From positions 1-5,614 of the forward strand of contig JAZNLR010000004.1 of assembly GCA_045579195.1 (NCBI GenBank): DNA of 5,614 bases, given 5' to 3'. The DNA comes from JAZNLR01 sp045579195. GTDB taxonomy: Bacteria; Bacillota; Clostridia; Christensenellales; CAMQZB01. Of the stretch, positions 5,603 through 5,614 are shown one piece after another (positions within the stretch are counted from its first letter, which is position 1; every line of letters begins with the position of its first letter). Below the pieces are notes generated by a model that was not told the origin of the DNA, searched no databases, and saw only the letters and a program-made list of their open reading frames with translations. Made by a program: the position numbers and the translations under genes.

Positions 5603-5614
5603 ATGAAAAAAAGG
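5603..5614 (+). CDS. Possible start of a downstream gene, cut by the window edge
   Basis: An ATG at 5603, one base after the preceding stop codon, opens a frame reading M-K-K-R to the window end. AGGA at 5591-5594 lies 8 nt upstream and could serve as its ribosome binding site. A basic N-terminus would suit a signal peptide or a cytoplasmic protein equally. Translationally coupled neighbours are common in this layout, but only four codons are visible. Confidence 0.35.

Overview
The window looks like chromosomal sequence from a low-to-moderate-GC Firmicute, most likely an uncultured gut-type member of the Clostridia. The evidence is a set of sigma-A-type promoters close to consensus (several with a TGn extended -10), strong AGGAGG-like ribosome binding sites, U-tailed intrinsic terminators, and the protein families present. 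The exact taxon is inference. All recognisable genes are on the plus strand. No rRNA, tRNA, CRISPR array, IS element or phage gene was seen, and no intergenic stretch exceeds about 300 bases.

Layout. (1) 1-89 is possibly the 3' end of an upstream gene. (2) 228-1472 encodes a 12-helix MFS exporter with its own promoter (175-203) and a strong terminator (1521-1562). (3) 1754-3440 is a two-gene operon: a PiT-family inorganic phosphate transporter followed 19 bp later by its DUF47/PhoU-like partner. It has an extended -10 promoter (1646-1674) whose spacer holds a perfect 13-nt palindrome, and it ends at a hairpin terminator (3459-3491). (4) 3606-4709 encodes a cytoplasmic GH32 beta-fructosidase (sucrose, sucrose-6-phosphate or fructo-oligosaccharide hydrolase). 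Its catalytic propeller is complete but its C-terminal domain is unusually short. It has a consensus promoter (3550-3578), and two palindromic candidate operators lie upstream. A perfect 12-bp-stem terminator follows (4723-4754). (5) 4882-5601 encodes an unrecognised four-helix membrane protein with a strongly basic tail. It has its own promoter (4790-4817) and a leader hairpin. A further gene may begin at 5603.

The genes do not form one pathway. They read as adjacent independent transcription units for efflux, phosphate uptake, fructoside catabolism and an unknown membrane function. Only pit and the DUF47 gene are functionally and transcriptionally coupled. I see no convincing new multi-gene system. 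The items most worth checking are the compact GH32, the altered PiT signature residues, the odd-centred palindromes at the promoters, and the uncharacterised four-helix protein with its apparent internal duplication.
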